The notes under the pieces were generated by a model. The model ran no database searches. It was not told where the DNA came from and saw only the letters and a list, made by a program, of their open reading frames with translations. The position numbers and the translations under genes were made by a program. Source: an uncultured Helicobacter sp. (GTDB lineage Bacteria; Campylobacterota; Campylobacteria; Campylobacterales; Helicobacteraceae). From it: 64,000 nt of DNA. The stretch covers positions 100,236 to 164,235 of the forward strand of contig CASFZH010000002.1 in the NCBI GenBank assembly GCA_949299115.1, read 5' to 3'. Below are positions 48,841-59,369 of the stretch, piece after piece (position 1 is the stretch's first letter; each line of letters opens with the position of its first letter).

Positions 48841-50448
48841 ATGTTAGAATGGATGCAAAAGCACAAAAAATATCTTGTTATTACCGTATGGATAAGTGCT
48901 TTAGCATTAATCTTTGCAGGGCTTGTTGAATGGGGAGGCGGTGGTTTCTCTTCTATTTCAAAAGATTACATTGCAAAGGTGAAAAATCAAGATATAAGTC
49001 GCCAAGAATATGAAACAGTATATTTCAATATTTATAATAGTCTTAAACATTTTTTTGATAATGACGAAAGGGTGCGCATACCTGAAATTGAAGCAGAAGC
49101 CTTTAGACAAGTTGTGCAAAAAAAAATGCTTGAAGTTCTAGCAGAAGAAATTGGCGTAAAGGTCTCTATAGAAGAAATCATAGCAAGGCTCACAACGATT
49201 CCAGAATTTCTAAATAACAAAAATGAATTTGACAAAGAATACTATTTAGAAATATTAAAAGCAAACAATCGTAAACCAGAAGATTTTGAAATGCTTGTAA
49301 CAAAAGAAATTTTACTCGAAAAAATGCAAAACTTCCCACTATTTCCAGCATCTACACTTGAAATTAATTCCTTTTTAAGTGCTGGAAAAATACGTGATAA
49401 CCTTGCATTAAAAGTTATGGATAAGAGCTCAATTTTAAAAAATAAGGTCATAGAATTACCAGAATCTGCTATCGAAACTTTTTGGGAACAACACCAAAAT
49501 ACATATTATCAACCTGCAAATTATAAGATAGCCTACATAGCACTAGACTTTTCAGACATCGAAATTAATGATGAAATTTTGACAAAATTTTACAATGAAA
49601 ATGCAAGTCAATATTCTGAAGGAGCTGTAGAGAGAGAACGCAATACATTGATTGAAGACTATAAAAAATCTTATACAAAAATTATTTTTACATACCTAAA
49701 CAATGTACAAGATTCATTGCAATCAAAAAATAATTCAAGCCAAGTCTTTAGTAATGTGTTGACGAATTTAGACCGCAATTCACTTGCTATTCTTAGTCAC
49801 TACTTGTATGATGAAAAACAAATATTTCCTGAAATTCCAATTAGTTTTGCGAATTTATCAGAGAATGATATTGCTATGTATCCAAAACTTTTGGAACAAA
49901 TTTCTAATGCAGAAGAACTATTACCGCCAATAGAATACAATAATGGTGTTTGGATTGTCCCTTATGTATTAGAAAAACAACCAAGGGTACAGTTGACTTT
50001 TGACCAAGCTAAAGAATTGGTGCAAAAAGATGCGTATAAACAACAAGAAGATAAAGAATTTCGTAAAATTGCTGAAAGCCAACTACATAATCTTGATACA
50101 AGCACATTAACTGACATAGGATTCATCGGTATTCCAAATTCTTCTATGCAGCTCCATAATAATGAAGAATATAGAAAAATTGAAAAAATGGGATTAACAG
50201 ATTCTGAAATTCAACAAGTTCTCACACAAATCATGACAACTCATAAAAAAAATGGGGTGGTATTTATAGATAACCAAAAAGCTATTTTTTATCAAGTTAA
50301 ACGACAAAACATGCCAAGTTATAATGAATTAATCAATGCATCTAATAATGAAATTAATGAAATTGAGGAATACAAAAATCGTGATTTACGTAATGCACTC
50401 TTTGAGTATACCATAAATCGATATAAAATTATCGATTATAGGAGATAA
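48841..50448 (+). CDS. SurA/PpiD-like membrane-anchored periplasmic chaperone
   Basis: A single N-terminal membrane helix (about residues 12-30, YLVITVWISALALIFAGLVE) with a cytoplasmic MLEWMQKHKK end, followed by a periplasmic SurA_N-type chaperone domain (AKVKNQDISRQEYETVYFN and the helical region to residue 180). This is the PpiD architecture. The central peptidyl-prolyl isomerase motif is not obvious, so catalytic isomerase activity is uncertain. The same gene precedes ftsA and ftsZ in H. pylori. The stop codon overlaps the ftsA ribosome site region. Confidence 0.8.
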   Translation: MLEWMQKHKKYLVITVWISALALIFAGLVEWGGGGFSSISKDYIAKVKNQDISRQEYETVYFNIYNSLKHFFDNDERVRIPEIEAEAFRQVVQKKMLEVLAEEIGVKVSIEEIIARLTTIPEFLNNKNEFDKEYYLEILKANNRKPEDFEMLVTKEILLEKMQNFPLFPASTLEINSFLSAGKIRDNLALKVMDKSSILKNKVIELPESAIETFWEQHQNTYYQPANYKIAYIALDFSDIEINDEILTKFYNENASQYSEGAVERERNTLIEDYKKSYTKIIFTYLNNVQDSLQSKNNSSQVFSNVLTNLDRNSLAILSHYLYDEKQIFPEIPISFANLSENDIAMYPKLLEQISNAEELLPPIEYNNGVWIVPYVLEKQPRVQLTFDQAKELVQKDAYKQQEDKEFRKIAESQLHNLDTSTLTDIGFIGIPNSSMQLHNNEEYRKIEKMGLTDSEIQQVLTQIMTTHKKNGVVFIDNQKAIFYQVKRQNMPSYNELINASNNEINEIEEYKNRDLRNALFEYTINRYKIIDYRR

Positions 50449-50451
50449 AAG

Positions 50452-51816
50452 TTGAATAAAGTTATTTTAGGTATTGATATTGGTTCTACCAAAATTTGCT
50501 CTATCATTGCTGAAGTTAAAGATTCCACTGTGCAAATTATTGGTACAGGATCTTGTAAATCACAAGGTGTCAAAAAAGGAGCCATTGTTAATATAGAACA
50601 AGCAAGCCGTGCTATTCGATCGAGTGTAGATGACGCAAAACGAATGGCCGGGGTTAATATCCCTAAGGCTATTGTATCTATATCTGGTGTACATACAAAA
50701 AGTTTTAATTCTAACGGTATCGCACATGTTGTAAACCGCGAAGTTAATCTTGATGTAATTAATTCTGCACTTAATGTTGCAACACACAATGCTGGGATTC
50801 CTAAAGACTACGATATTATTCATGTTCTACCCTACCGATTCAAACTTGATGATCAAGACTTTGTCGAAGATCCTATTGGTATGACAGGTACAAGCCTAAA
50901 GGTTGAAGCACATATTGTTACCGTTCAAAGAGCAAGCTTAGAAAATCTAAAAAAGTCAGTAATGTTAGCCGGAGTTGAAATAGAAAATATTGTGCTATCT
51001 TCTTATGCATCTTCTATTGCAGTATTACATGACGATGAAAAAGAGCTTGGTGTAGCATGTATTGATATGGGGGGACAAACCTGTGAGTTAATGATATATG
51101 ATGGCAATTCTATGCGTTACAATGATTACTTGCGAGTTGGATCAAATAATATTTCTAATGATATAGCAAAAGCATTAAACACTCCATTAAAAATTGCAGA
51201 AGAGATTAAAATTAAATACGGCAATCTATTGCCAACAGATTCAGATAAAACAAATGCTCTACAAATTCCGAAAATAGGAAGCTCTAATCCCAATGACTTA
51301 GTGGAAGTACAATTAAATCAAGTTTATCATGTTATGGGATTACGAGCTGCAGAAACATTTCAAACACTTGCACGTTCAATTAAAGTAAGTGGTTTAAAAA
51401 ATCACATAAGTAGTGTCGTGCTGACAGGTGGTATGATAAATCTTAGAGGTATACATGAATTTGCTAGTGCCGTATTTAGTCCATTATCGGTGCGTCTAGC
51501 ACGTCCTATCGAAATAGGTGGATTATTTGATGATCTTAAAAATTCTAGTAGTGCTGTTGTTGTTGGATTAATACTTTATGGTGCAGGAAAATTTACAAAT
51601 TATGAAAAAGATTCGGAAAACAACATTAGGAGTAAACATAATGCCTTAAATATGGTAGAATCTGATAAAATAAACCCAATTTACAATCAAACACAAGATG
51701 ATAATTTTCAAATCGATCTAACAGACTTGGAACAGGAAGCAGAAAGCATTAAGGATACAGAAGAAAAACCACGTTTTATTGAAAGAATGATGAAATGGTC
51801 TAAAAATCTATTTTAA
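50452..51816 (+). CDS. ftsA: Cell division protein FtsA (TTG start)
   Basis: FtsA is the actin-like protein that tethers FtsZ filaments to the membrane. ILGIDIGSTKICSIIAE (phosphate 1), ACIDMGGQTCELMIY (phosphate 2) and VVLTGGMINLRGI (adenosine motif) identify it, and the C-terminal FIERMMKWSKNLF is the amphipathic membrane-targeting helix. The start is TTG at 50452, seven bases after AGGAG, which itself lies across the stop codon of the preceding gene. Length 454 includes a typical epsilonproteobacterial linker before the helix. Confidence 0.96.
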   Translation: MNKVILGIDIGSTKICSIIAEVKDSTVQIIGTGSCKSQGVKKGAIVNIEQASRAIRSSVDDAKRMAGVNIPKAIVSISGVHTKSFNSNGIAHVVNREVNLDVINSALNVATHNAGIPKDYDIIHVLPYRFKLDDQDFVEDPIGMTGTSLKVEAHIVTVQRASLENLKKSVMLAGVEIENIVLSSYASSIAVLHDDEKELGVACIDMGGQTCELMIYDGNSMRYNDYLRVGSNNISNDIAKALNTPLKIAEEIKIKYGNLLPTDSDKTNALQIPKIGSSNPNDLVEVQLNQVYHVMGLRAAETFQTLARSIKVSGLKNHISSVVLTGGMINLRGIHEFASAVFSPLSVRLARPIEIGGLFDDLKNSSSAVVVGLILYGAGKFTNYEKDSENNIRSKHNALNMVESDKINPIYNQTQDDNFQIDLTDLEQEAESIKDTEEKPRFIERMMKWSKNLF

Positions 51817-51841
51817 TAACTTAAAAATTGAAGGTAATAAT

Positions 51842-53011
51842 ATGAATACAAACGTAGATATAAAAGAAATTAAAGAAATTGAACATACGCCAATTATCAC
51901 TGTGGTAGGTGTAGGAGGAGGCGGCAATAACACGATAGCTCATCTTGTAAAAACAGGGACTTTTGAAAATATTCGCTTAATGATTGCTAATACCGATTTG
52001 CAACATATGCAAAATAGCCCTGTAAAAACTCATATTACCCTAGGCAAAAAAGGTTTGGGTGCTGGCATGAAACCAGAAAAAGGTAGAGAAGCAGCAGAAG
52101 AAAGCTACGAAGAAATCAAACGTGCACTCGACGGTTCTGATCTCATTATTATTTCAGCAGGACTTGGCGGTGGAACCGGAACTGGTGCGGCTCCTGTTTT
52201 TGCTAAAGCAGCAAAAGAAACCGGTGCTCTTACAATTGCTGTTGTCACGAAACCTTTCGGTTATGAAGGTAAAAAACGTGCTCATCTTGCAGAAGAAGGA
52301 TTGAAAGAATTATATATGGCATGCGATTCAATCGTTGTGATACCCAATCAAAAACTTTTAAGCGTAATTGGTAAAAATACAGGATATCGTGAAAGCATGA
52401 GCTATGTTGATGACGTTGTTGCCCGTGCGGTCAACGGAATCTCAAGTGTGATTTTAAATCATTCTAATGACGGAATAAATGTAGATTTTCAAGACTTATG
52501 CACAATAATGAATCATAAAGGTTTGGCATTAATGGGGATTGGAGAAGGTGAAGGTGAAAATGCAGCAGAACAAGCCATTAGAGATGCCATAGAATCTCCA
52601 CTATTTGACAATATGTCAATCAATGGTTCAATGGGAGTTATCGTAAATTACGAGTTTAATCCAGACTATCCATTTTATGCCATTTCTGAATCTATGAATA
52701 TTATAGAAGAAGCTGCTAAAAGTGATGCTGATATCATTTTTGGGACAATGCCAAGAGAGGGATTTGATATTAATAAAGTACGTGTATCTATTATTGCAAC
52801 AGGATTTGAGCAAAAGAAAAATGAACAACCACAGTCTCATACACAACAAATAAATGCAGAACATAAATCAATTGCTAAACACACTCAACAACAAGAGCAT
52901 CCAGATTTATTTTCATCACCAGATGTATTTGTGTATAAGACAATAGGTGGAGAAGATTATGCCGAAGACGAATTAGATATACCAACTTACATAAGATATC
53001 AAAAAGATTAA
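51842..53011 (+). CDS. ftsZ: Cell division protein FtsZ
   Basis: FtsZ is the tubulin-like GTPase that forms the Z ring. VGVGGGGNNTIAHL, ANTDLQHM, the tubulin signature GGGTGTGAAPV and the T7-type NADFxD-like region (VARAVNGISSVI...NVDFQDL) are present. After about residue 325 comes a Gln/His-rich linker, and the C-terminal peptide DELDIPTYIRYQKD is the binding site for FtsA and other partners. AAGG precedes the ATG. Length 389 is normal. Confidence 0.98.
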   Translation: MNTNVDIKEIKEIEHTPIITVVGVGGGGNNTIAHLVKTGTFENIRLMIANTDLQHMQNSPVKTHITLGKKGLGAGMKPEKGREAAEESYEEIKRALDGSDLIIISAGLGGGTGTGAAPVFAKAAKETGALTIAVVTKPFGYEGKKRAHLAEEGLKELYMACDSIVVIPNQKLLSVIGKNTGYRESMSYVDDVVARAVNGISSVILNHSNDGINVDFQDLCTIMNHKGLALMGIGEGEGENAAEQAIRDAIESPLFDNMSINGSMGVIVNYEFNPDYPFYAISESMNIIEEAAKSDADIIFGTMPREGFDINKVRVSIIATGFEQKKNEQPQSHTQQINAEHKSIAKHTQQQEHPDLFSSPDVFVYKTIGGEDYAEDELDIPTYIRYQKD

Positions 53012-53123
53012 CTACCGTTACTCAAGTTTTTAGGTATAAATAACAAAATTATATTAAACATATAACCAAAATAATATATTTACTACTTGTATTCTATGTA
53101 ATCTTACATAACTAGGTGCAAAA

Positions 53124-53897
53124 ATGCAACACTCATTACATAAAGCTGAAAAAATAATTTTAGAAACCAGAGAACTCAAAAAATCCTTTTATGACAAAAC
53201 ACATGGTAATGTGGAGATTTTAAAAGGTATTAACTTTAGTTTAAAAAAAAGTGAAGTAATTTCTATTATTGGACCGAGTGGTTGCGGTAAAAGCACTTTC
53301 TTACGTTGTCTAAATGGCTTAGAATCTATTAATTCTGGCACGATTATTTTTAATGATAAAATATTAGATTCTGATACTAATTGGCACTTAATCCGTCAGA
53401 AAATTGGCATGGTATTTCAAAATTATGAACTTTTCCCTCATTTCAATGTGCTAGATAATATTATTCTTGCACCGCATAAAGTACTAAAAAAAAATAAAAA
53501 AAATGCGATAGAAGAAGCTATGCTGTGGTTAAAAAAGGTTGGTTTAGAAGAGAAGGCAAAAAGTTTTCCAAAAAATTTAAGTGGTGGGCAAAAACAACGA
53601 GTTGCTATTGTAAGAAGTTTGTGTATGAATCCGGATATTATGCTCTTTGATGAAGTCACAGCAAGTCTTGACCCAGAAATGGTAAAAGAGGTCTTAGAAG
53701 TCATCAAAACACTTGCTCGTGAAGGTATGAGTATGATTATTGTTACACATCAAATGCGTTTTGCACAAGCAATTAGCCATAGAATTGTCTTTTTTGATAA
53801 AGGTGAAATTGCAGAAGAAGGTTATGCAGACACTTTTTTTACATCACCACAAACAAATAGGGCGAAACAATTTCTTAATATCTTTGATTTTGAATAG
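53124..53897 (+). CDS. Polar amino acid-type ABC transporter ATPase (GlnQ-like), orphan
   Basis: This is a 257-residue ATPase of the PAAT uptake family. GPSGCGKSTFLRCLNGLE (Walker A), QNYELFPHFNVLDNI (Q-loop), LSGGQKQRVAIVRSL and IMLFDEVTASLDPEMV (Walker B), and the H-loop in IIVTHQMRFA are complete. Such ATPases normally sit beside a permease and a binding protein, but here the neighbours are ftsZ and waaC, so its partners must be encoded elsewhere or it serves several permeases. Confidence 0.88.
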   Translation: MQHSLHKAEKIILETRELKKSFYDKTHGNVEILKGINFSLKKSEVISIIGPSGCGKSTFLRCLNGLESINSGTIIFNDKILDSDTNWHLIRQKIGMVFQNYELFPHFNVLDNIILAPHKVLKKNKKNAIEEAMLWLKKVGLEEKAKSFPKNLSGGQKQRVAIVRSLCMNPDIMLFDEVTASLDPEMVKEVLEVIKTLAREGMSMIIVTHQMRFAQAISHRIVFFDKGEIAEEGYADTFFTSPQTNRAKQFLNIFDFE

Positions 53898-53938
53898 AAG
53901 CCACATTATCACAATAAATTCGATTATATTATATATGT

Positions 53939-53944
53939 TATAAT
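53939..53944 (+). promoter_or_regulatory. -10 promoter element for waaC
   Basis: TATAAT lies 31 bases before ATG 53975, in the 77-base gap after the ATPase gene. Confidence 0.4.
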
Positions 53945-53974
53945 TCATAATGATTAAATAGTTTGGATAAAAAA

Positions 53975-55039
53975 ATGAGAATTGCTATTATTCGTCTATC
54001 AGCTTTTGGTGATGTTGTTATCGCATCGAGTATGCTTGCTGGATTAAAATTATTTTATAACTGTTCTATTGAATGGTTCATAGATGAAAGATTTTCTGGA
54101 ATAATAGAAGATTCTCCATATATTTATAAAATCCATAGTTTACCATTTAAAAAACTACTAAAAAGTGTAATAGGGATATTGAAAATAAAAGAGTATTGTG
54201 ATAACTGTGGATATTATGATATTGTAATTGATATGCAGGGACTTATTAAATCTGCCCTTATAGGAAAATTTTTAAAAACTCAATATTTTGTTGGTTTTTC
54301 TATAAAAAGTGCGAGAGAAAGCTTAGCTAGTATTTTTTACACACACAGAGTAAAAATTCCCTATGATGAAAACATTTTAAAGAGGAACTTCAAAATAATT
54401 TTTGAATATTTACCTGATACCAGAATTAATTTAAAAAAAGTTTTAACTGTACGTAATCAAAGCTTAGGAGTCAATCATCATGTCTTGGATAAAAATTTAA
54501 TAAAACTCTTTATTCCCACCTCGCATATACAACAAACTTTTAACTTTTTTTTTGTTTTGGAAGCCTCAATTCACAATAAAATGTACCCAGTCGAAAAATA
54601 TGCCATTCTTGCTCATTATTTACATACATTTTTAGAAATGCAGCAATGTAGGTTTTATTTTACATGGCATGACAATGAAGAAATAGCAAATAATCTTGTA
54701 ATGTTGCTTGCCAAGCAATCAATTCTCGCTTATAAACTACCAAAATTAGATTTTAATACACTTAAATTTTGTATAGCACAAATGGATTGTGTGGTTGGTG
54801 GCGATACTGGTGTTACACATCTAGCATGGGCTATGGGCAAACATTGTATTACGCTATATGGTAACTCTAGCACAACAAGGAGTAAAAATATGCGTAATAC
54901 AAAACTTCAACGTGTTTTACTTGGGAATCCATATGTAGTATCCAAAAGTAATTCTTTTGAAATAAGTAGTATAGACCCACAAGAAATTTTTCAAGTATTT
55001 AAATGTGAAATAATGAACACCGAAAGCACAAAAAATTAG
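53975..55039 (+). CDS. waaC: Lipopolysaccharide heptosyltransferase I
   Basis: WaaC adds the first heptose to Kdo in the LPS inner core. It is a GT-B glycosyltransferase (family GT9): MRIAIIRLSAFGDVVIASSM opens the acceptor domain with the family serine-x-GD motif, IDMQGLIKSALI follows, and the donor domain holds CVVGGDTGVTHLAWAMGKHCITLYG. Starting at ATG 53975 gives 354 residues; an in-frame TTG four codons upstream is also possible. A divergent GT9 paralogue (WaaF) cannot be fully excluded. Confidence 0.85.
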   Translation: MRIAIIRLSAFGDVVIASSMLAGLKLFYNCSIEWFIDERFSGIIEDSPYIYKIHSLPFKKLLKSVIGILKIKEYCDNCGYYDIVIDMQGLIKSALIGKFLKTQYFVGFSIKSARESLASIFYTHRVKIPYDENILKRNFKIIFEYLPDTRINLKKVLTVRNQSLGVNHHVLDKNLIKLFIPTSHIQQTFNFFFVLEASIHNKMYPVEKYAILAHYLHTFLEMQQCRFYFTWHDNEEIANNLVMLLAKQSILAYKLPKLDFNTLKFCIAQMDCVVGGDTGVTHLAWAMGKHCITLYGNSSTTRSKNMRNTKLQRVLLGNPYVVSKSNSFEISSIDPQEIFQVFKCEIMNTESTKN

Positions 55040-55087
55040 AGGCATTATTAAAATACACTTTTTCAATCTAATGAACAGAGAGAGAGA

Positions 55088-56977
55088 TTAACCACCTAGA
55101 TACTGTCTTAATTGTCTGCCTATACGTGGATGTTTAAGTTTTTTAATAGCACTTGATTCTATTTGTCTTACTCTCTCTCGAGTCACGTTCAAGGCTTTAC
55201 CAATTTCTTCCAATGTCCTATCACTCTCATCATCAAGCAATCCAAAACGCATTTTTATAACAGCTTTTTCCCTCTCATTAAGCTGATCCAATACGTTGTC
55301 AATTTGATGTCGCAAATCTTCTTTTAGCATAGCATCCATTGAACTCATCGTCGTTTTATCTTCTACAAAGTCTCCAAACTTCCCATCATCATCATTGCCA
55401 ATTGGTGCCTCAAGGCTGATTGGTTCTTTTGTAATTTTTATTACATTCTTTACCTTATCGACACTTAATCCAACCTGACTAGCAATAGATTCAACATCAA
55501 GCTCTTCCCCCTTTTCTTGTGAATGCCTACGCATAAGATTCTTGATTTTATTAATTGTATCAATCATGTGGATAGGGATACGAATAGTCCTCGCTTGATC
55601 CGCAATGGCTCTACTAATAGCTTGCTTTATCCACCAAGTCGCATAAGTAGAAAATTTATACTGCTTACGATATTCAAATTTATCAACAGCTTTCATCAAT
55701 CCTATATTGCCTTCTTGAATAAGATCCAAAAATGGTAAACCACGATTGGTATATCTTTTAGCAATACTGACAACAAGTCTTAAATTGCTCCTACTCATTT
55801 TTGTTTTTGCAGTATCAGAAATATTTTTTCCTCTTTTAATTTGTTCTAATATTTCCTTAAGTTTTTGTGGTTCTAAATTAAAACCACTCTGACTTGCCTC
55901 ACGTGTCTTATAAAGCTTTTGAATTTCTACATAAGTCGCAACCATAGTATTTTCTGGAACCTGTGCTACAATATCTTCTCGAGTCATATTTGTAATATTT
56001 TTTAAAATTTCTCTATGGTTTTCCATCAACACATCATTAAAAAGATTTAGTCTATACTCCAATCTCTTTAATTCTTTTTCAAATCCATCATCACTTTTAA
56101 GACTGTTTTCCATGGCCTTTGTAAGCTCATTAATGAGTTTACTAGTTGGACCAAGTGCCAATAATCTTTGCTTTAAGATATTTTTCTTATGAGCCAACAT
56201 TAATGTGTAGAACAGATTCTTATCTGCATTTTTGGCTACATTATCCTTTTCTTCAAAACTTTCTTCTAAAATTTTAAGCCAATCATTTTTTGCATCTTCC
56301 AAAGCCTGAAAACTTTCAAGCACATTTTCAATGCGAGCTTCATCTGCTTTAGAACTTTTTTTGTTCTTTGTTTTAGATTCCTCATATTCATATTCATTTT
56401 CTTCAAATTCAATATCTTCAGTCTCATCTGCGTCATCATCTTGATTGTCTTCAAAACTTTTAAAAAGCTCCTTAACTCTTCTTTCTCGATTAATTAAAGC
56501 ATCTTTATAATCATAAATAAAATCAATTAAATAAGGAACAGAGCAAATTGCATCAATGATAATATCTTCACCTTTCTCCATATCTTTACTAAGATTAATT
56601 TCTTCTTCTTTGCTTAAAAGAGGTATTTGCCCCATTTCACGTAAATACATGCGTACAGGGCTATCACTTCTACTCCATTCCAAAAGTTCTCTCTCTCGCT
56701 GAAAATCAAACTCTTCACTTAAAGATTCTTCAATATTTTTTTGTTTAATAATTGCAGCTTGGATCTTATCTTTTTCATTCAAGTTTTTTGCCATTTCAGA
56801 TGAACTAATAAGTTGCTTTTTATATGTCTTACATAATAATTTGATTTTTTGAATCATTAACATTGTTGGTTCGCTATCTATAGCTTGTGCAATAGTCTCA
56901 TAAGATATACATTCCTCTTTTGCATTTTTAAAAAGATTCTCTAGTTTTTCATTTATTTTATTCACATTTGTAGCCAT
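55088..56977 (-). CDS. rpoD: RNA polymerase principal sigma factor
   Basis: This is the housekeeping sigma-70 family factor. [21 protein letters not shown] is region 1.2, an acidic and poorly conserved non-conserved region spans about residues 150-300, region 2 shows [36 protein letters not shown] and [14 protein letters not shown], and region 4 closes with [20 protein letters not shown]. Length 629. Promoters with extended -10 and no clear -35 in this window agree with the known preference of the Helicobacter enzyme. Confidence 0.98.
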   Translation of the reverse strand: MATNVNKINEKLENLFKNAKEECISYETIAQAIDSEPTMLMIQKIKLLCKTYKKQLISSSEMAKNLNEKDKIQAAIIKQKNIEESLSEEFDFQRERELLEWSRSDSPVRMYLREMGQIPLLSKEEEINLSKDMEKGEDIIIDAICSVPYLIDFIYDYKDALINRERRVKELFKSFEDNQDDDADETEDIEFEENEYEYEESKTKNKKSSKADEARIENVLESFQALEDAKNDWLKILEESFEEKDNVAKNADKNLFYTLMLAHKKNILKQRLLALGPTSKLINELTKAMENSLKSDDGFEKELKRLEYRLNLFNDVLMENHREILKNITNMTREDIVAQVPENTMVATYVEIQKLYKTREASQSGFNLEPQKLKEILEQIKRGKNISDTAKTKMSRSNLRLVVSIAKRYTNRGLPFLDLIQEGNIGLMKAVDKFEYRKQYKFSTYATWWIKQAISRAIADQARTIRIPIHMIDTINKIKNLMRRHSQEKGEELDVESIASQVGLSVDKVKNVIKITKEPISLEAPIGNDDDGKFGDFVEDKTTMSSMDAMLKEDLRHQIDNVLDQLNEREKAVIKMRFGLLDDESDRTLEEIGKALNVTRERVRQIESSAIKKLKHPRIGRQLRQYLGG

Positions 56978-57099
56978 AAAATTCTCCTTAACCTCTATAC
57001 TCTAAATTATATCATAATAAAACAAACATATTAATCACACTTAAGTTAACGCCTTACAAATTAAATCACAGAAAAATGGTAATATATAGTACAAAAAAA

Positions 57100-57903
57100 T
57101 CATTCATATGTCTTCAAATCAAATTCACTGTCAATATTAGTTTGACTGATAAACTCCTTATTAAAAATGATTGTTTTATAACAATGCAGCATTAATCTTT
57201 TTGCATTTTTTGTATACGAATCATTATAAATAATATCACCAACTATAGGATGTTTAATACTTGCTAGATGAACTCTAATTTGATGTGTTTTTCCTGTTAT
57301 GATATTTATTTCTACTAAAGTAGTATTATTAAAAATACGTATAGGATATACAATGCTTAACGCATTATCTCCATTTTTAGAAATATAGCTTTTTGCCTTA
57401 ACACCCTTTCTTGTTGCAATACGCTTCTCAATATGAATAGTATCATATATTTTCCCTTCAACTAAGGCAAAATACGTTTTTTTTACCCGCTTTTGTTGGA
57501 ATTCACAAATCGCTTTTTGAAGCGTTATTTCATTTTTTGCCATCAAGATAACGCCACTTGTATCTCTGTCTAAACGGTTAATCAATTTACAATAAGCATA
57601 TCTATTCTCTAAACTATAACTTTCTATACCAATGCTTTTATCTAAAACCAGTAAATCATTATCTTCATAAATTTTATACACAATAATTTCTGAAATATCA
57701 AATTTTGTCTTATGTGATAACAATTGCCTTGCAACCTCAAGACGTCTGCCATTTATATTTACTATACCCATATCAATCATTTTTTTAGCTCGTTTCGTTG
57801 ATATATTATATTGAGCAGCTAAGAGTTTATAGGCTCTTTCGCCCTTTATATGTTTCTCGTTATGTAAATTATTCATACGATAATAATTTTTAAGATTCTT
57901 CAT
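57100..57903 (-). CDS. RNA pseudouridine synthase, RluA family
   Basis: The protein has an N-terminal S4-like RNA-binding part (AKKMIDMGIVNINGRRLEVA) and a pseudouridine synthase domain with the catalytic aspartate in INRLDRDTSGVILMAKN and the closing TGKTHQIRVHLASIKHPIVGD. The order and motifs are of the RluA class; which uridine in rRNA or tRNA it modifies cannot be told. Length 267 is slightly short. A second ATG ten codons in is a possible start. Confidence 0.9.
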   Translation of the reverse strand: MKNLKNYYRMNNLHNEKHIKGERAYKLLAAQYNISTKRAKKMIDMGIVNINGRRLEVARQLLSHKTKFDISEIIVYKIYEDNDLLVLDKSIGIESYSLENRYAYCKLINRLDRDTSGVILMAKNEITLQKAICEFQQKRVKKTYFALVEGKIYDTIHIEKRIATRKGVKAKSYISKNGDNALSIVYPIRIFNNTTLVEINIITGKTHQIRVHLASIKHPIVGDIIYNDSYTKNAKRLMLHCYKTIIFNKEFISQTNIDSEFDLKTYE

Positions 57904-58151
57904 ATTTTTTTATACCCTAATAAAACATTTCTTACGGAATAGCAGTTGAATTATATTCTCATCGTGACCTGCCCCACATTATAAACATCATGAACAATTG
58001 CAATTTTACAATTTTCAGCCATTAATTTCACAATGCAAGTGCTTCCATAATTAATCACATTTTATCTAACTTATTGCGAAGTTTTATATACAAAATATAT
58101 AAAAATTAATTATAATATAAGCCATAATATATAGCATCACGGAGAATTACG

Positions 58152-59333
58152 TTGGAACAAAGCCAAAAAGAAATTCTTTACAAAATACAAGGTATAAAAA
58201 TTGATAATAACCCAATCCTTCTTACACATAACAATATCGTATGGCGTACCAATAGGAATCTAGAAGAAATCCAACAAATTTTATTTCATATTAAAAACAC
58301 TATTTACAATATTGCAAAAAACCATAATATCCCAACACAATCCATATCCATATTCCAAATTCCTAATAATGAAAAAGCCCAAGAAGATCCACATACAAAT
58401 TCAAATATGCAATCCGACAAGATACCTATTCGTATCAAAACATACCCTATTGCCCTAACATCTTTAAACAAGAAATATTTATATAAAAACTATAAAGACA
58501 AATTAATAGTAAAACAGCTTTATAAAAGAAACCCAGTATTTTTAACCACACAATTACTAAAAAAACACAAAAGCAGAATTAATCATTCTATAATTCATTC
58601 AAAATTTTTTGCTAAAAATGTGGGACGTTTGGAGACTTCACGTATAAATAATGCTACTAAAAATAACTCAGAATCTCCATATATCTATGATGTTTGGGTT
58701 AATATGAATACTTTTGTATCCAAAAATAAAAATTGGATACAAGAATACCAGCAAAGCATACAACCAATTTTATGTGGTGATTTCTATATTCATCCAAGTT
58801 GGCATAAACAAAATATTCAATATAAGAATCTTATTATTGATCCATCTTTAAGTTTCGGTAGCGGGCACCATGCAACAACTGCAATGTGTATTGAATTTTT
58901 AAGCAGTCTTCACTTAAAGAATAAAAAACTACTTGATGTTGGATGTGGTAGCGGTATTCTTTCGCTTGTTGGTGCAAGTTTGGGTGCTAATGTTTATGCT
59001 TGCGATACCGACCCATATGCCTGCAATCAAAGTCATCATAATTTCAAAATTAATAAATTACACTATAAATTAATTTGGCAAGGAAGCATAAAAGATTGTA
59101 GCAATCATGATATACCGCAATTATATGATTGTATTTGTGCTAATATTGTAAGCTCCATTATTTTAATTTTAAAAAATGATTTTATAAAACACCTACAAAA
59201 TCAAGGAATATTGATTCTTTCTGGTATTCTAAAAGAACATGAAAACAATATTCTTGAAAATTTCTCATGTCTAAAATTATTGGAAAAAAAGCAAATTGAC
59301 GAATGGATAAGTCTAAAGTTTATCAAAACATAA
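58152..59333 (+). CDS. prmA: Ribosomal protein L11 methyltransferase, enlarged N-terminus (TTG start)
   Basis: PrmA trimethylates ribosomal protein L11. The methyltransferase domain is typical: DPSLSFGSGHHATTAMCIEF, then LLDVGCGSGILSLVGASLGA, ACDTDPYAC and CANIVSSIIL. The N-terminal part, about 240 residues up to the FYIHPSW segment, is much longer than usual and contains an inserted Lys/Asn-rich stretch (about residues 75-180). The TTG start is supported by GGAG seven bases before it. Total 393 residues against roughly 280-335 in relatives. It precedes ftsH by 36 bases. Confidence 0.92.
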   Translation: MEQSQKEILYKIQGIKIDNNPILLTHNNIVWRTNRNLEEIQQILFHIKNTIYNIAKNHNIPTQSISIFQIPNNEKAQEDPHTNSNMQSDKIPIRIKTYPIALTSLNKKYLYKNYKDKLIVKQLYKRNPVFLTTQLLKKHKSRINHSIIHSKFFAKNVGRLETSRINNATKNNSESPYIYDVWVNMNTFVSKNKNWIQEYQQSIQPILCGDFYIHPSWHKQNIQYKNLIIDPSLSFGSGHHATTAMCIEFLSSLHLKNKKLLDVGCGSGILSLVGASLGANVYACDTDPYACNQSHHNFKINKLHYKLIWQGSIKDCSNHDIPQLYDCICANIVSSIILILKNDFIKHLQNQGILILSGILKEHENNILENFSCLKLLEKKQIDEWISLKFIKT

Positions 59334-59369
59334 TATAATACCGCAATTTAGTTTTAAGAGAGGATAAAA

